Assembly: GCA_944382905.1 (NCBI GenBank)
Contig: CALWNU010000027.1
Location: 1 to 64,000 of the forward strand
DNA length: 64,000 nt
DNA from: an uncultured Clostridia bacterium
Lineage (GTDB): Bacteria > Bacillota > Clostridia > Oscillospirales > Ruminococcaceae
Reading direction: 5' to 3'
Position numbers and translations under genes: made by a program. Under the pieces are notes generated by a model. It saw nothing but the letters and a program-made list of their open reading frames with translations, searched no databases and was not told the DNA's origin. Positions 50,865-59,463 of the stretch are shown here, one piece after another; the first letter of the stretch is position 1, and the number at the start of each line of letters is the position of its first letter.

Positions 50865-52669
50865 GATGGATTAGACGTTTCTTCCACTACTGGCAAAACC
50901 GCATCCGTTACTCCAATTTTTTCACCAAGATGGTCGCCTTGTTTCTGGCGGCGGTCTTTCTGCCGCTGTTCATCTGCTCTTTTTTGTTCGTAACGGATAC
51001 AATCCAGTCCTCCGGGGAAAATACCGCCGCTTCCATCCGCAACAACTTCCAGCAGACCTACAACGTCCTCAACGACCGGTTTACCCAGGTCAAGCGCTGG
51101 GGCGACCTGCTGCTTAACGACGCCGGCATCAATGAATTTTTGCGAAACGGGAAAACCGACGCCACCTTCTGGGAGCAGCGCACCTTTAAAACCGATTTGG
51201 ATAATACCATTACCTTCATCGAAAACGCCCAGAACATCCAGCGGCTGCGGATTTATGTGGACCCGGCCTATTTTTACCTGCTGGATTCCTACCGGTACTG
51301 CGACCTGAACCTGCTGGAGGAACAAAGCTGGTTTGCGCCCATGCTGCTGCCGCAGACCCGATCCATGTGGGTCTCCACCCAGGAAAACGACCTGCTCAGC
51401 CAAGGGCTGGGCACATCTGAGCACGACACCCTGTCGTACCTGGTCAAAGGCGTAGACCTGACCAACATGCAGCGGACTGCCGTAGTATACCAGCTGAACT
51501 TTTCCAAATCCGAATTGGAACAGCAGCTGCAAAGTTCCCTGGTCCTGGAGGGCAGCCGCGCCTTTGTCATCGACCAGGACAACCGCATCATCGCCAGCGC
51601 CCGCCTGGGCGGCGAAGAGCAGTCCGATCCGGAACCGGAATTGCTGCTGCAGGATGTGGACAAAAATGAAATCACCATCGACGGGACCCTGTACCGGATC
51701 CACATTGCCGATTTTGACCAATCGCCCTGGCGTATGGTCACCCTGGTCCCGGATGAAAGCCTGTTTTCCTTTTCGGATCTGGACCAGGTGCTGTTTTTCT
51801 TGCTGCTGGCATTTATCGCCGGTTCGGTGATCTTCACCTCCACCTTGCTGTTTTCCAAGCGGGTCACCGACAAGATCCGCTCGGTGGTCAACGGGATGGA
51901 GGCGGTGCGGCACGGGGAATTCCGCAACCTGCCCACCACCAGCACCCACGATGAAATCGACGAGCTGATCGACCATTACAATTATATGGTGGATGAGCTG
52001 GAACTATTGGTGGAAGCCAAGTACCTGTCCGGCGTGGAGCTGAAAGCCGCCCAGCTGAGGGCGCTGCAGGCCCAGATCAATCCCCATTTTCTGTACAATA
52101 CGCTGGAAATGATCAATAGCTACGCCTTTTTGGAAAAACCCCAGAAGGTCGAGCAGCTGGTCAGCGCCCTGTCCCGGTTTTATAAACTGAGCTTGAATCA
52201 CGGCAAGGACGTCTACCTGCTCTGGCAGGAATTAAAATTGGTAGAGGCGTATTTCCAGATCCAGGAAATCCGTTATCCCGGCTGCCTGTCGCTGAAGATT
52301 GACGTGCCCTCTTCCATGATGCAGTACGCAATCCCCAACATCACCTTGCAGCCGCTGATCGAAAACAGCGTTTCCCACGGGATCATGAGCAAGCAAAACA
52401 AGCACGGCTCTATCACCATCCTCGGCCGAGTGCTGGAAAATACCATCCAGCTTCAGGTTATCGACGACGGCGTGGGGATGCCGGCGGAAACCGTTCGGCA
52501 ATTAAACGAGGGGACGCTGCCTGAACAGACGGAAGGTTCCGGCAGCCATTATGGGATCTTCAACATCAACGAACGCATCCAAAACTACTATGGCGGCGAT
52601 TACCGCCTGCACTTTGAAAGCACGCCGGGAGAAGGGACCACCGTCACCATCACCCTTCCGCCGTTATAA
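50861..52669 (+). CDS. Sensor histidine kinase (YesM family)
   Basis: A 602-residue membrane kinase: helix at about 25-45, large extracellular sensing domain (about 46-305), second helix (about 310-335), HAMP (about 336-390), then a His_kinase domain with the phospho-His in QINPHFLYNTLEMINSY (about 405) and an ATPase domain with LQPLIENSVSHGI and IDDGVGMP. YesM kinases respond to extracellular glycans through partner binding proteins. Overlaps the regulator gene. A bidirectional terminator follows. Confidence 0.94.
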   Translation: MRWIRRFFHYWQNRIRYSNFFTKMVALFLAAVFLPLFICSFLFVTDTIQSSGENTAASIRNNFQQTYNVLNDRFTQVKRWGDLLLNDAGINEFLRNGKTDATFWEQRTFKTDLDNTITFIENAQNIQRLRIYVDPAYFYLLDSYRYCDLNLLEEQSWFAPMLLPQTRSMWVSTQENDLLSQGLGTSEHDTLSYLVKGVDLTNMQRTAVVYQLNFSKSELEQQLQSSLVLEGSRAFVIDQDNRIIASARLGGEEQSDPEPELLLQDVDKNEITIDGTLYRIHIADFDQSPWRMVTLVPDESLFSFSDLDQVLFFLLLAFIAGSVIFTSTLLFSKRVTDKIRSVVNGMEAVRHGEFRNLPTTSTHDEIDELIDHYNYMVDELELLVEAKYLSGVELKAAQLRALQAQINPHFLYNTLEMINSYAFLEKPQKVEQLVSALSRFYKLSLNHGKDVYLLWQELKLVEAYFQIQEIRYPGCLSLKIDVPSSMMQYAIPNITLQPLIENSVSHGIMSKQNKHGSITILGRVLENTIQLQVIDDGVGMPAETVRQLNEGTLPEQTEGSGSHYGIFNINERIQNYYGGDYRLHFESTPGEGTTVTITLPPL

Positions 52670-52683
52670 GTGATAAGACGCCG

Positions 52684-52730
52684 AAAAGGCGGGCAAAAAG
52701 GGAACATTCCCTTTTTGCCCGCCTTTTTTT
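52684..52730. terminator. Bidirectional terminator
   Basis: AAGGCGGGCAAAAAGGGAA pairs perfectly with TTCCCTTTTTGCCCGCCTT, followed by a T-run; it lies between convergent yesM-like and glnN genes. Confidence 0.95.
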
Positions 52731-52749
52731 CCCGCGCTGTCAAGCAGCG

Positions 52750-54840
52750 CTAAATGCTAAAGAGCAAATCCCCGTAAGTCGGGAACGGCCAGTATTGCTG
52801 CGCCGTATTCAGCTCCAGTTCATCCGCCACCGCGCGCAGCTCCTGCATGGCGGCAAAAATCGTGTCGTGATAATACGCCGCACACGCCCCAATCTGTTCA
52901 AAATTTTTCGCGCCCAGCAGCGCCTCGTCCAGGGTATTGGCCTTGTGGAATAAGGAGGTATTCAGCGCCGACAGCCGGACGATCAGCGTCTGCTCCACCT
53001 CGCAGGAAGCCTGGGGACAGGCCGCCTGTTTGGCCGCCACCGTCTCGCTGAGCGCTTTCACATAGGCGCTGACCGCCGGCAGAATCTCCTTGCGGGCCAG
53101 TTCCAGCATGGTCTGCGCTTCAATGCTGATGACCTTGCAGTACCCTTCCATTTTGATCTCGTAGCGCGACTGGATCTCGGTCTTGGTAAAAATACGGTGC
53201 TTTTGGAACAGCGCGATGTTCTTCTCATCGGTCAGCCGCTCCAGCGCTTCCGGCGTGGACCGTAAGTTCAGCAGGCCCCGCCGGGCCGCTTCTTCCTGCC
53301 AGGACGCGGCATAGCCGTCGCCGTTGAAGATGATCCGCTTGTGCTCCCGCAGCGTTTTTTGCAGCAGGGCGTGCACCGCCTCTTCCAGATTGTCCGCCTG
53401 CTCCAGCTGGTCGGCAAAATCGCACAGCGCTTCCGCTACGATGGTGTTCAACACCGTGTTGGGATCGGAAACCGATTGGGCGGCCCCCAACATCCGGAAT
53501 TCAAATTTGTTGCCGGTAAACGCAAACGGCGACGTGCGGTTGCGGTCGGTGGAATCCTTGGCCAAGCGCGGCAGAACATGGGCGTACCGCAGCAGGCCGG
53601 AATCCATTTTTTCATAGGCCTTGTCGTTCTCAATGGCGTCTAGCACCGCCATCAGCTCATCGCCTAAATACATGGAGACAATGGCGGGCGGCGCTTCGTT
53701 GGCGCCGAGCCGGTGGTCGTTGGCCGCGCTGGCCACCGAGATCCGCAGCAGGTCCTGATGCTCATCCACCGCTTGAATCACCGCAAACAAAAACAGCAAA
53801 AACAAGGTATTCTGGTTCGGCTCGTCGGTGGGGTCCAGAAGGTTGCTCCCCGTGTTGGTGGTCACCGACCAGTTGTTGTGCTTGCCCGACCCGTTGACCC
53901 CGGCAAACGGCTTTTCATGCAGCAGGCAGACCAGCCCGTGCCGCTGGGCCACTTTTTTCATCATTTCCATCGTCAGCTGGTTGTGGTCCGCCGCGATATT
54001 GGTGGTGGTGTAGACAGGGGCCAGCTCATGCTGGGCGGGCGCCACTTCGTTGTGCTCCGTCTTGGCCAAAATCCCCAGTTTCCACAACTCCTGATCCAGT
54101 TCCTCCATGTAAGCCTTCACCCGGGTTTTGATGGCGCCGAAATAATGGTCGTCCAGCTCCTGCCCTTTGGGGGGCTTTGCGCCGAACAGGGTCCGCCCGG
54201 CAAACTGCAGATCCTTTCTCTTTTCATACAGTTTCTGGTCGATCAGAAAATATTCCTGCTCGCAGCCAATGCTGGGCACTACCCGGGACACTTCTTCATG
54301 CCCGAACAGCTTCAAAATCCGCAGCGCCTGTTTGTTTAACGCTTCCATGGAACGCAGCAGCGGCGTCTTCTGGTCCAACGCTTCCCCGGTATAGGCGGAA
54401 AACGCAGTGGGAATGCAAAGGGTATTGTCTTTGATAAACGCATAAGACGTGGGGTCCCACGCCGTATAGCCCCGGGCCTCAAAGGTGGCGCGAAGCCCCC
54501 CGGAAGGAAAGCTGGAGGCGTCCGGCTCCCCTTTGACCAGTTCCTTGCCGGAAAATTCCATAATCACCCGGCCCCCGCTGGTCGGGGAAATAAAGCTGTC
54601 GTGCTTCTCGGCGGTCACCCCGGTCAGCGGCTGAAACCAATGGGTGAAATGGGTGGCGCCCTGTTCGATGGCCCAGTCCTTCATGGCGTTGGCCACCACG
54701 TTCGCCACCGACGGATCCAAACTCCGCCCCTGGGCGATGGTCCGGTTCAGCGCCTGATAGGTTTCCTTCGGCAGGCGCTGGCGCATGACCGCATCGCCAA
54801 ACACCAGACAGCCGAACATCTCTGGAATGCTTTTCATCAT
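52750..54840 (-). CDS. glnN: Glutamine synthetase type III
   Basis: A 696-residue GSIII, the large glutamine synthetase of anaerobes, assimilating ammonia into glutamine. Family features: [12 protein letters not shown] near the start, [14 protein letters not shown], the metal-binding [12 protein letters not shown] and [16 protein letters not shown], and [13 protein letters not shown] with the active-site His. AGGAGGGA is seven bases before the first of two ATGs. A strong promoter and an attenuator-like terminator lie in its 100-base leader. It is divergent from purA and the ANTAR regulator gene, suggesting nitrogen-linked control. Confidence 0.96.
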   Translation of the reverse strand: MMKSIPEMFGCLVFGDAVMRQRLPKETYQALNRTIAQGRSLDPSVANVVANAMKDWAIEQGATHFTHWFQPLTGVTAEKHDSFISPTSGGRVIMEFSGKELVKGEPDASSFPSGGLRATFEARGYTAWDPTSYAFIKDNTLCIPTAFSAYTGEALDQKTPLLRSMEALNKQALRILKLFGHEEVSRVVPSIGCEQEYFLIDQKLYEKRKDLQFAGRTLFGAKPPKGQELDDHYFGAIKTRVKAYMEELDQELWKLGILAKTEHNEVAPAQHELAPVYTTTNIAADHNQLTMEMMKKVAQRHGLVCLLHEKPFAGVNGSGKHNNWSVTTNTGSNLLDPTDEPNQNTLFLLFLFAVIQAVDEHQDLLRISVASAANDHRLGANEAPPAIVSMYLGDELMAVLDAIENDKAYEKMDSGLLRYAHVLPRLAKDSTDRNRTSPFAFTGNKFEFRMLGAAQSVSDPNTVLNTIVAEALCDFADQLEQADNLEEAVHALLQKTLREHKRIIFNGDGYAASWQEEAARRGLLNLRSTPEALERLTDEKNIALFQKHRIFTKTEIQSRYEIKMEGYCKVISIEAQTMLELARKEILPAVSAYVKALSETVAAKQAACPQASCEVEQTLIVRLSALNTSLFHKANTLDEALLGAKNFEQIGACAAYYHDTIFAAMQELRAVADELELNTAQQYWPFPTYGDLLFSI

Positions 54841-54885
54841 TGTGTTCCCTCCTGATTGCAGCACAAGCGTCCCCAGCTTGCAAAA

Positions 54886-54925
54886 TAAAACAGAAAAAGG
54901 CGCCATGGATCTTCTCCACAGCGCC
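54886..54925 (-). promoter_or_regulatory. Attenuator-like terminator in the glnN leader
   Basis: Minus strand: GGCGCUGUGGA and UCCAUGGCGCC form an 11-bp stem (two G-U pairs) around GAAGA, followed by UUUUUCUGUUUUAU. It starts only about 13 bases after the predicted transcript start and 45 bases before the ribosome-binding site, so it must be overcome for glnN expression. An ANTAR antiterminator encoded 1.7 kb away is a possible controller (inference). Confidence 0.65.
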
Positions 54926-54944
54926 GTTGCCGTTTGACAAACGC

Positions 54945-54974
54945 ATTATAAGCCGCGGGGAAAGGGTTTGTCAA
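54945..54974 (-). promoter_or_regulatory. Sigma-A promoter of glnN
   Basis: Minus strand TTGACA (54969-54974), 18 bases, TATAAT (54945-54950); both hexamers are perfect. The 400 bases between glnN and purA hold two divergent promoters and two structured leaders. Confidence 0.88.
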
Positions 54975-55078
54975 TGCGCCGGCGCAATTTTGTCCCTTTG
55001 AATAAAAATGCCCAGCCGTTGTTGCGAAAATTTGCCGCAACCGCCGGGCTTTGAGGCGGGAAAACCCGCAAGATTTTC

Positions 55079-55107
55079 TTGACAGGGGATTTTTCGTTTT
55101 TTATAAT
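55079..55107 (+). promoter_or_regulatory. Sigma-A promoter of purA
   Basis: Perfect TTGACA (55079-55084), 17 bases, perfect TATAAT (55102-55107); predicted start near 55114, giving a leader of about 125 bases. Confidence 0.88.
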
Positions 55108-55121
55108 AGAAACGTTGAGCA

Positions 55122-55208
55122 ACGGTGTTCATCAAAACGGCAGCATTGGGACGCCGCTTTTGTGGACACCGTCGCTTTTTGCCCGGGATTTCCCAGGCAA
55201 AGATTTTT
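55122..55208 (+). promoter_or_regulatory. Structured leader with terminator upstream of purA
   Basis: Two elements are seen. First, ACGGTGT (55122-55128) pairs with ACACCGT (55166-55172) and encloses AAAACGGC pairing with GCCG-C-TTTT, followed by CGCTTTTTG. Second, TTGCC-C-GGGA pairs with TCCC-A-GGCAA (55179-55200) followed by AGATTTTTTG, an intrinsic-terminator shape 30 bases before the start codon. It does not match the known purine or T-box patterns. Transcription attenuation of purA is inferred. Confidence 0.6.
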
Positions 55209-55238
55209 TGCCGCATCGGGCGGAAAGAGAGGAACGTT

Positions 55239-56516
55239 ATGTTAACTGCAATTGTCGGCATCAACTGGGGCGACGAGGGCAAAGGCAGGATGGTGGACCT
55301 GCTTTCGCAAGACTATGATATCGTCGCCCGCTACCAGGGCGGTAACAACGCCGGTCATACGGTGCAAAACCATCTGGGAAAATTCATTCTGAACCTGCTG
55401 CCTTCCGGGATTCTCCGCCCGGAGGTGGTCAACGTCATGGGGCCGGGCATGGTGATCGACCTGCAGCATCTGTGCGGCGAAATCGACCGGCTGCGGGAAG
55501 CGGGCATCTGCATCTCGCCGAACAATCTGAAGATCAGCGACCGGGCAATTATCTGCCTGCCGTACCACGTCCAGCAGGACGGGTTGGAGGAAGACCGCCT
55601 GGGCGACGCCAAATATGGCTCCACCCGCCGCGGAATCGCGCCGGTATACGGGGACAAATATCTGAAAAAAGGCATCCGGATGGGAGATCTGCTGAACCCC
55701 GAAGCCATGAAAAAACGCCTGCGGGGCATTGTGGAGTGGAAAGACCTGTTTATTCACAATGCCTACGGGGCGGACCACCTCAATTACGAGGAGATCCTCC
55801 AATGGCTGGATACCTACGGCGGCCGGTTAAAAGAATACGTCTGCGACCTGGGCGTTTACCTGACCCAGCAGATCCAGGCCGGCAAAAAGCTGATGTTCGA
55901 AGCTCAGCTCGGCGCGCTGCGGGACATTGATTTCGGGATCTATCCTTTCACTTCCTCTTCTTCTACCATTTCCGCCTACGCCCCCATCGGCGCGGGGATC
56001 CCTGGCCAAAAGCTGGACCAGTGCATCGGGATTATGAAGGCATATTCTTCCTGCGTGGGAGAAGGGCCGTTTACCTGCGAGCTGTTTGGGCAAGAGGCCG
56101 AGGCGCTCCGGGAAGCCGGCGGCGAATACGGCGCCGCGACCGGCCGGCCCCGCCGGGTCGGCCCATTCGACGTGGTGGCCTCCCGCTACGGCGTGCGGAT
56201 GCAGGGCGCGGACATCCTGGCTCTGACCAAGCTGGACGTCCTGTCCTACCTGGAGAAAATCCCCGTCTGCGTGGCGTATGACGTACATGGGACCATCACC
56301 CATGAGTTCCCCTTCGGGGACCATCTGGAAGAAGCCAAGCCGGTGGTGGAATGGCTGCCCGGCTGGCACTGCGACATCAGCGCCTGCCGCAAAAAAGAAG
56401 ACCTGCCGGCGGCGGCCGCAGCCTATATTGATTATCTAGAACAGGCGGTGGGCTGCAAAATCCGCTATGTCTCGGTGGGTCCGGAGCGCGACGCTTACAT
56501 TGATATGGAGCAATAG
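55239..56516 (+). CDS. purA: Adenylosuccinate synthetase
   Basis: A 425-residue GTP-dependent enzyme joining IMP and aspartate in AMP synthesis. Features: VGINWGDEGKGRMVD (P-loop-like GDEGKG; Trp-Gly instead of the more common Gln-Trp-Gly), GGNNAGHTV, STRRGIAPVYGDK and the late KLDVLSYLEKIPVCVAY. The start follows AGAGAGGAA. Preceded by a consensus promoter and a structured leader; the ANTAR regulator gene follows after 48 bases with no terminator between them. Confidence 0.95.
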   Translation: MLTAIVGINWGDEGKGRMVDLLSQDYDIVARYQGGNNAGHTVQNHLGKFILNLLPSGILRPEVVNVMGPGMVIDLQHLCGEIDRLREAGICISPNNLKISDRAIICLPYHVQQDGLEEDRLGDAKYGSTRRGIAPVYGDKYLKKGIRMGDLLNPEAMKKRLRGIVEWKDLFIHNAYGADHLNYEEILQWLDTYGGRLKEYVCDLGVYLTQQIQAGKKLMFEAQLGALRDIDFGIYPFTSSSSTISAYAPIGAGIPGQKLDQCIGIMKAYSSCVGEGPFTCELFGQEAEALREAGGEYGAATGRPRRVGPFDVVASRYGVRMQGADILALTKLDVLSYLEKIPVCVAYDVHGTITHEFPFGDHLEEAKPVVEWLPGWHCDISACRKKEDLPAAAAAYIDYLEQAVGCKIRYVSVGPERDAYIDMEQ

Positions 56517-56564
56517 CCCCATAGGGCTGCTTCGCCGGCGAATCTCGTGTTAGGGGGGAACGGC

Positions 56565-57134
56565 TTGCATCGCATCCTATTGGTCTGCCACAACGAAAAA
56601 AGCGCACGTACGCTGGAGGAAATGCTGGGCTGCGTCCGGGATTGCCAGATCGTCCGCGCCCGACACCTGGCGCAGGCCGGGGAGCTGCTGGCGCAAGGCC
56701 CGTATTCTCTGCTGATTTTGAACCTTCCCCTCCCCCAGGAGCCGGAAGAGCCGTTTCTCACCCAGGCCGCCCAGTCGGCATCCTGCGGGATCCTGCTGCT
56801 GTGCCCGCGGGAAAACGCCTTGGATCGGATGCAGCGGGAATCTTCCCGGGGGATCCTGGTGGTGGAAAAGCCGCTTTCCCCGGCGCTGTTTTGCCAGGCG
56901 GTCTGTTTGGGGCTTTCCGCCCATGCGCGGCTGGAAACGCTGCGCCGGGAAAACCGGATGCTCCATTCGAAAATCGAAGAACTGAAACTGGTCAGCCGGG
57001 CCAAGGCCGTATTGATTGAATATCTCAAGCTTACCGAGCCCCAGGCCCACCGCTACATCGAAAAGCAGGCGATGGACCTGCAGCTGACCCGCCAGCAGGT
57101 GGCGCAAAATATCCTAAAAACTTATGAACTGTGA
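56565..57134 (+). CDS. ANTAR-domain pseudo-receiver antitermination regulator
   Basis: A 189-residue protein with an N-terminal receiver-like domain (about 1-120) and a C-terminal ANTAR RNA-binding domain (about 130-189, LKLVSRAKAVLIEYLKLTEPQ split here, then AHRYIEKQAMDLQ). The usual phospho-acceptor Asp is replaced: the strand reads SLLILNLPLPQ, while the Lys in VVEKPLS is kept, so it is probably not phosphorylated. ANTAR proteins bind paired hairpins and prevent termination. TTG start, six bases after GGGGGG. Similar genes lie next to glutamine synthetase in clostridia (NitR type), fitting control of glnN. Confidence 0.85.
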   Translation: MHRILLVCHNEKSARTLEEMLGCVRDCQIVRARHLAQAGELLAQGPYSLLILNLPLPQEPEEPFLTQAAQSASCGILLLCPRENALDRMQRESSRGILVVEKPLSPALFCQAVCLGLSAHARLETLRRENRMLHSKIEELKLVSRAKAVLIEYLKLTEPQAHRYIEKQAMDLQLTRQQVAQNILKTYEL

Positions 57135-57156
57135 GCGCTTTTGGGCGCCTGTTTCC

Positions 57157-57185
57157 AAAAGCTCCGGCGACGCCGGGGCTTTTTT
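57157..57185 (+). terminator. Terminator of the purA-ANTAR unit
   Basis: AAGC-CCGGCG/CGCCGG-GCTT stem followed by TTTTTTG, 20 bases after the ANTAR stop. Confidence 0.8.
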
Positions 57186-57270
57186 GTTTGTGCATTCTGC
57201 TATCAAGGGCCGATTGGGATTGTGTAATCTCACAAAAAGCCGGGCGAAACAAAGGAAAAAACTGGCCTTT

Positions 57271-57300
57271 TTGCGCTTTCTATGCTATCCTTTTTATAAT
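57271..57300 (+). promoter_or_regulatory. Promoter of the moxR operon
   Basis: TTGCGC (57271-57276), 18 bases, perfect TATAAT (57295-57300), 33 bases before the start codon. Confidence 0.65.
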
Positions 57301-57332
57301 TTGTTTTCCCCATGCAGGGAAGGAGGGGCCTT

Positions 57333-58280
57333 ATGGATATCGAAATGCTCAAGCAGCTGACAAACCAATTAAAAAAACAAATCGGCACCGTCATCCTGGG
57401 CAAAGAGGAACAGGTGGAAAAGGTGCTGCTGTGCCTGTACAGCGGCGGGCATATTCTGCTCGAAGACATTCCCGGCACCGGCAAAACCTCGCTGGCCAAG
57501 GCGCTGGCCCGCTCGCTGGACTGCTCGTTCAAGCGGATCCAATTCACGCCGGACCTGCTGCCGTCCGAGCTGACCGGCATCAACTATTATAATCAGAAGG
57601 AACAAGCCTTCCAATTCCGTCCCGGCGCGATCTTTGCCAATATCCTGCTGGCCGACGAAATCAACCGCGCCACGCCGCGCACCCAGTCCAGCTTGTTGGA
57701 ATGCATGGAGGAGCGGCAATGCACCGTGGACGGGGTCAGCTACCCCATGCCGCGGCCTTTCCTGGTCATCGCCACCCAAAACCCGGTAGAAACCCAGGGC
57801 ACCTTCCCGCTGCCCGAGGCACAGCTGGACCGCTTTTTGATGCGGCTGTCCTTGGGCTACCCGCAGGCCCAGCAGGAACAAGCCATGCTGGCCTCTTACC
57901 GGGAAACCTCCCCGATGGACGCTTTGGCCCCGATCTGCTCCCAGCAGCAAATCCTGGATGCGCAGAAACTGGTGACCCAGATCCGGGTCAGTCAGCCGGT
58001 GGCGGAATATCTGGTGGCGCTGGCCAACGCCACCCGCCAACATGCGCAGATCCGCCTGGGCCTAAGCCCCCGGGGCGTTATCGCCCTGATGCGGGCCTCC
58101 CAGGCAAAAGCCGCCGTCCAAGGGCGGGATTATGTGCTGCCGGACGACGCAAAAGCGGTGTTCTTGGACGTTGCAGCCCACCGGATCATCTGCCACGGAT
58201 ACCAGATGGGGCAGGAAAACGCCGCCCAGGAGCATCTGCGCCAGATTCTTGCCGACACGCCGGCGCCGGTGGAAGCATAG
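57333..58280 (+). CDS. MoxR-family AAA+ ATPase
   Basis: A 315-residue AAA+ ATPase of the MoxR group. Walker A is EDIPGTGKTSLAKAL (about residue 50), Walker B LLADEINRATPRTQSSLLECM (about 110), followed by sensor-1 VIATQNPVE and the C-terminal lid with GLSPRGVIALMRASQ. MoxR proteins act as chaperones that mature partner complexes; here the partners are the DUF58 and membrane proteins immediately downstream. The start follows AAGGAGGGG. Confidence 0.93.
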   Translation: MDIEMLKQLTNQLKKQIGTVILGKEEQVEKVLLCLYSGGHILLEDIPGTGKTSLAKALARSLDCSFKRIQFTPDLLPSELTGINYYNQKEQAFQFRPGAIFANILLADEINRATPRTQSSLLECMEERQCTVDGVSYPMPRPFLVIATQNPVETQGTFPLPEAQLDRFLMRLSLGYPQAQQEQAMLASYRETSPMDALAPICSQQQILDAQKLVTQIRVSQPVAEYLVALANATRQHAQIRLGLSPRGVIALMRASQAKAAVQGRDYVLPDDAKAVFLDVAAHRIICHGYQMGQENAAQEHLRQILADTPAPVEA

Positions 58281-58314
58281 CGCCGGTTTCCGCCTGCTTT
58301 TTTGGGGGGATTTG

Positions 58315-59463
58315 ATGGAATTTATCGCCATTCTTGTCATGGTCATTGTGGTTTTGGCGGTGCAGTATTATTTGTATGCCAAAACAAGCTTTCAACATTT
58401 TGAATATACCTGCCATTTTACCAAAGAGGAAGTGATGGAGGGCGACGAGGTGGGCCTGGTGGAAACGGTCATCAACCGCAAATGGCTCCCGCTGCCGTGG
58501 CTGAAAGCGGAGTTGTCCACCTCCCAATGGCTGGAATACGCCGGCGACCAGTCGGATGTGCTGTATGGCAAGCGCTTTGTCTCCAGCTTTTTCGCGCTGC
58601 GCAGCTATCAGAAAATTTCCCGCACCTGGAAAGTCAAATGCCTGCGGCGGGGCGTTTTTGAGATCCATCGGGTCGATTTGGTGGATTCGGATCTGCTTGG
58701 GTTTTCCTCTTTTTCCCATTCCGTCACCGTCCATGCCCGGCTGACCGTACTGCCGCGGCCTTTAAAGGAAGAGAATGCGACCTCGCTGCTGCGGTATCTC
58801 AACGGCGAGGTACCAGTCCGCCGGCAGCTGCTGGCCGACCCCTTTTTCTTAGCCGGCGTGCAGGAGTATACCGGGCTGGAACCCATGAAGCGGATTCATT
58901 GGACCGCCACCGCCCGGGAAGGCCGGCTGATGGTATTCCAAAACCAATACACGGCGCGCAAAAACCTGACCATCTTCCTCAACACCCAGTCCCGGCCCGG
59001 ATTCAGCAGCCCCACAGGGGACGACCCGCAGCTGGAAGACTGTATCCGCTTTTGCGCCTATTTGTTCCGCGTCGCCGCCGACAGCGACACCCCGTTCCGG
59101 TTTTTGAGTAATGGCGTCGACAGCGAAAGCAAAAAGCCGGTGGTCACCGCCGAATCCTGGGGGGAGGGGTTTGCCCTGGAGCAGTCCCGCGTGCTGGCCA
59201 GACTGACGGCGGCCCACCAGCCGCCGCTCGACGCGTTTTTGCAGCAGCAGGACCCCCTGCTGTCTTCCGACGAGCTGATTTTCATCAGCACCTATTTTGA
59301 CGAGGTCATCCAATCGTTCGCCCGGCAGCGGGCCCGGGCCGGAGCCCATGTGACCGTTTTCGTCCGCGGGACGGTGCTGCCCAGCGATCTGGATCCCGGC
59401 GTCTACGATATCTATGCGCTGCAGGGGACCGCGCGGCAGCAAAAGGAGGGAGACCCGCAATGA
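58315..59463 (+). CDS. DUF58 domain protein
   Basis: A 382-residue protein with one or two N-terminal membrane helices (about 3-22) and a DUF58 domain. The family motif around residues 195-220 is present (AGVQEYTGLEPMKRIHWTAT, compare 'ReY.pGD..r.IdW..sAr'). The C-terminal part (about 220-370) has a von Willebrand-A-like layout without a clear MIDAS. DUF58 proteins work with MoxR ATPases, often in envelope processes. Overlaps the next gene by ATGA. Confidence 0.9.
   Translation: MEFIAILVMVIVVLAVQYYLYAKTSFQHFEYTCHFTKEEVMEGDEVGLVETVINRKWLPLPWLKAELSTSQWLEYAGDQSDVLYGKRFVSSFFALRSYQKISRTWKVKCLRRGVFEIHRVDLVDSDLLGFSSFSHSVTVHARLTVLPRPLKEENATSLLRYLNGEVPVRRQLLADPFFLAGVQEYTGLEPMKRIHWTATAREGRLMVFQNQYTARKNLTIFLNTQSRPGFSSPTGDDPQLEDCIRFCAYLFRVAADSDTPFRFLSNGVDSESKKPVVTAESWGEGFALEQSRVLARLTAAHQPPLDAFLQQQDPLLSSDELIFISTYFDEVIQSFARQRARAGAHVTVFVRGTVLPSDLDPGVYDIYALQGTARQQKEGDPQ

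Noticed and set aside
54840..54940. Canonical ANTAR dual-hexaloop motif in the glnN leader
   Set aside because: Only one hairpin before the T-run has a substantial stem, with a five-base loop; the upstream GUUU-GUC-AAAC hairpin has a three-base loop, so the canonical motif is not met.
55108..55238. Purine riboswitch in front of purA
   Set aside because: The conserved junction and loop-loop sequences of purine riboswitches were not seen; the element is left unassigned.
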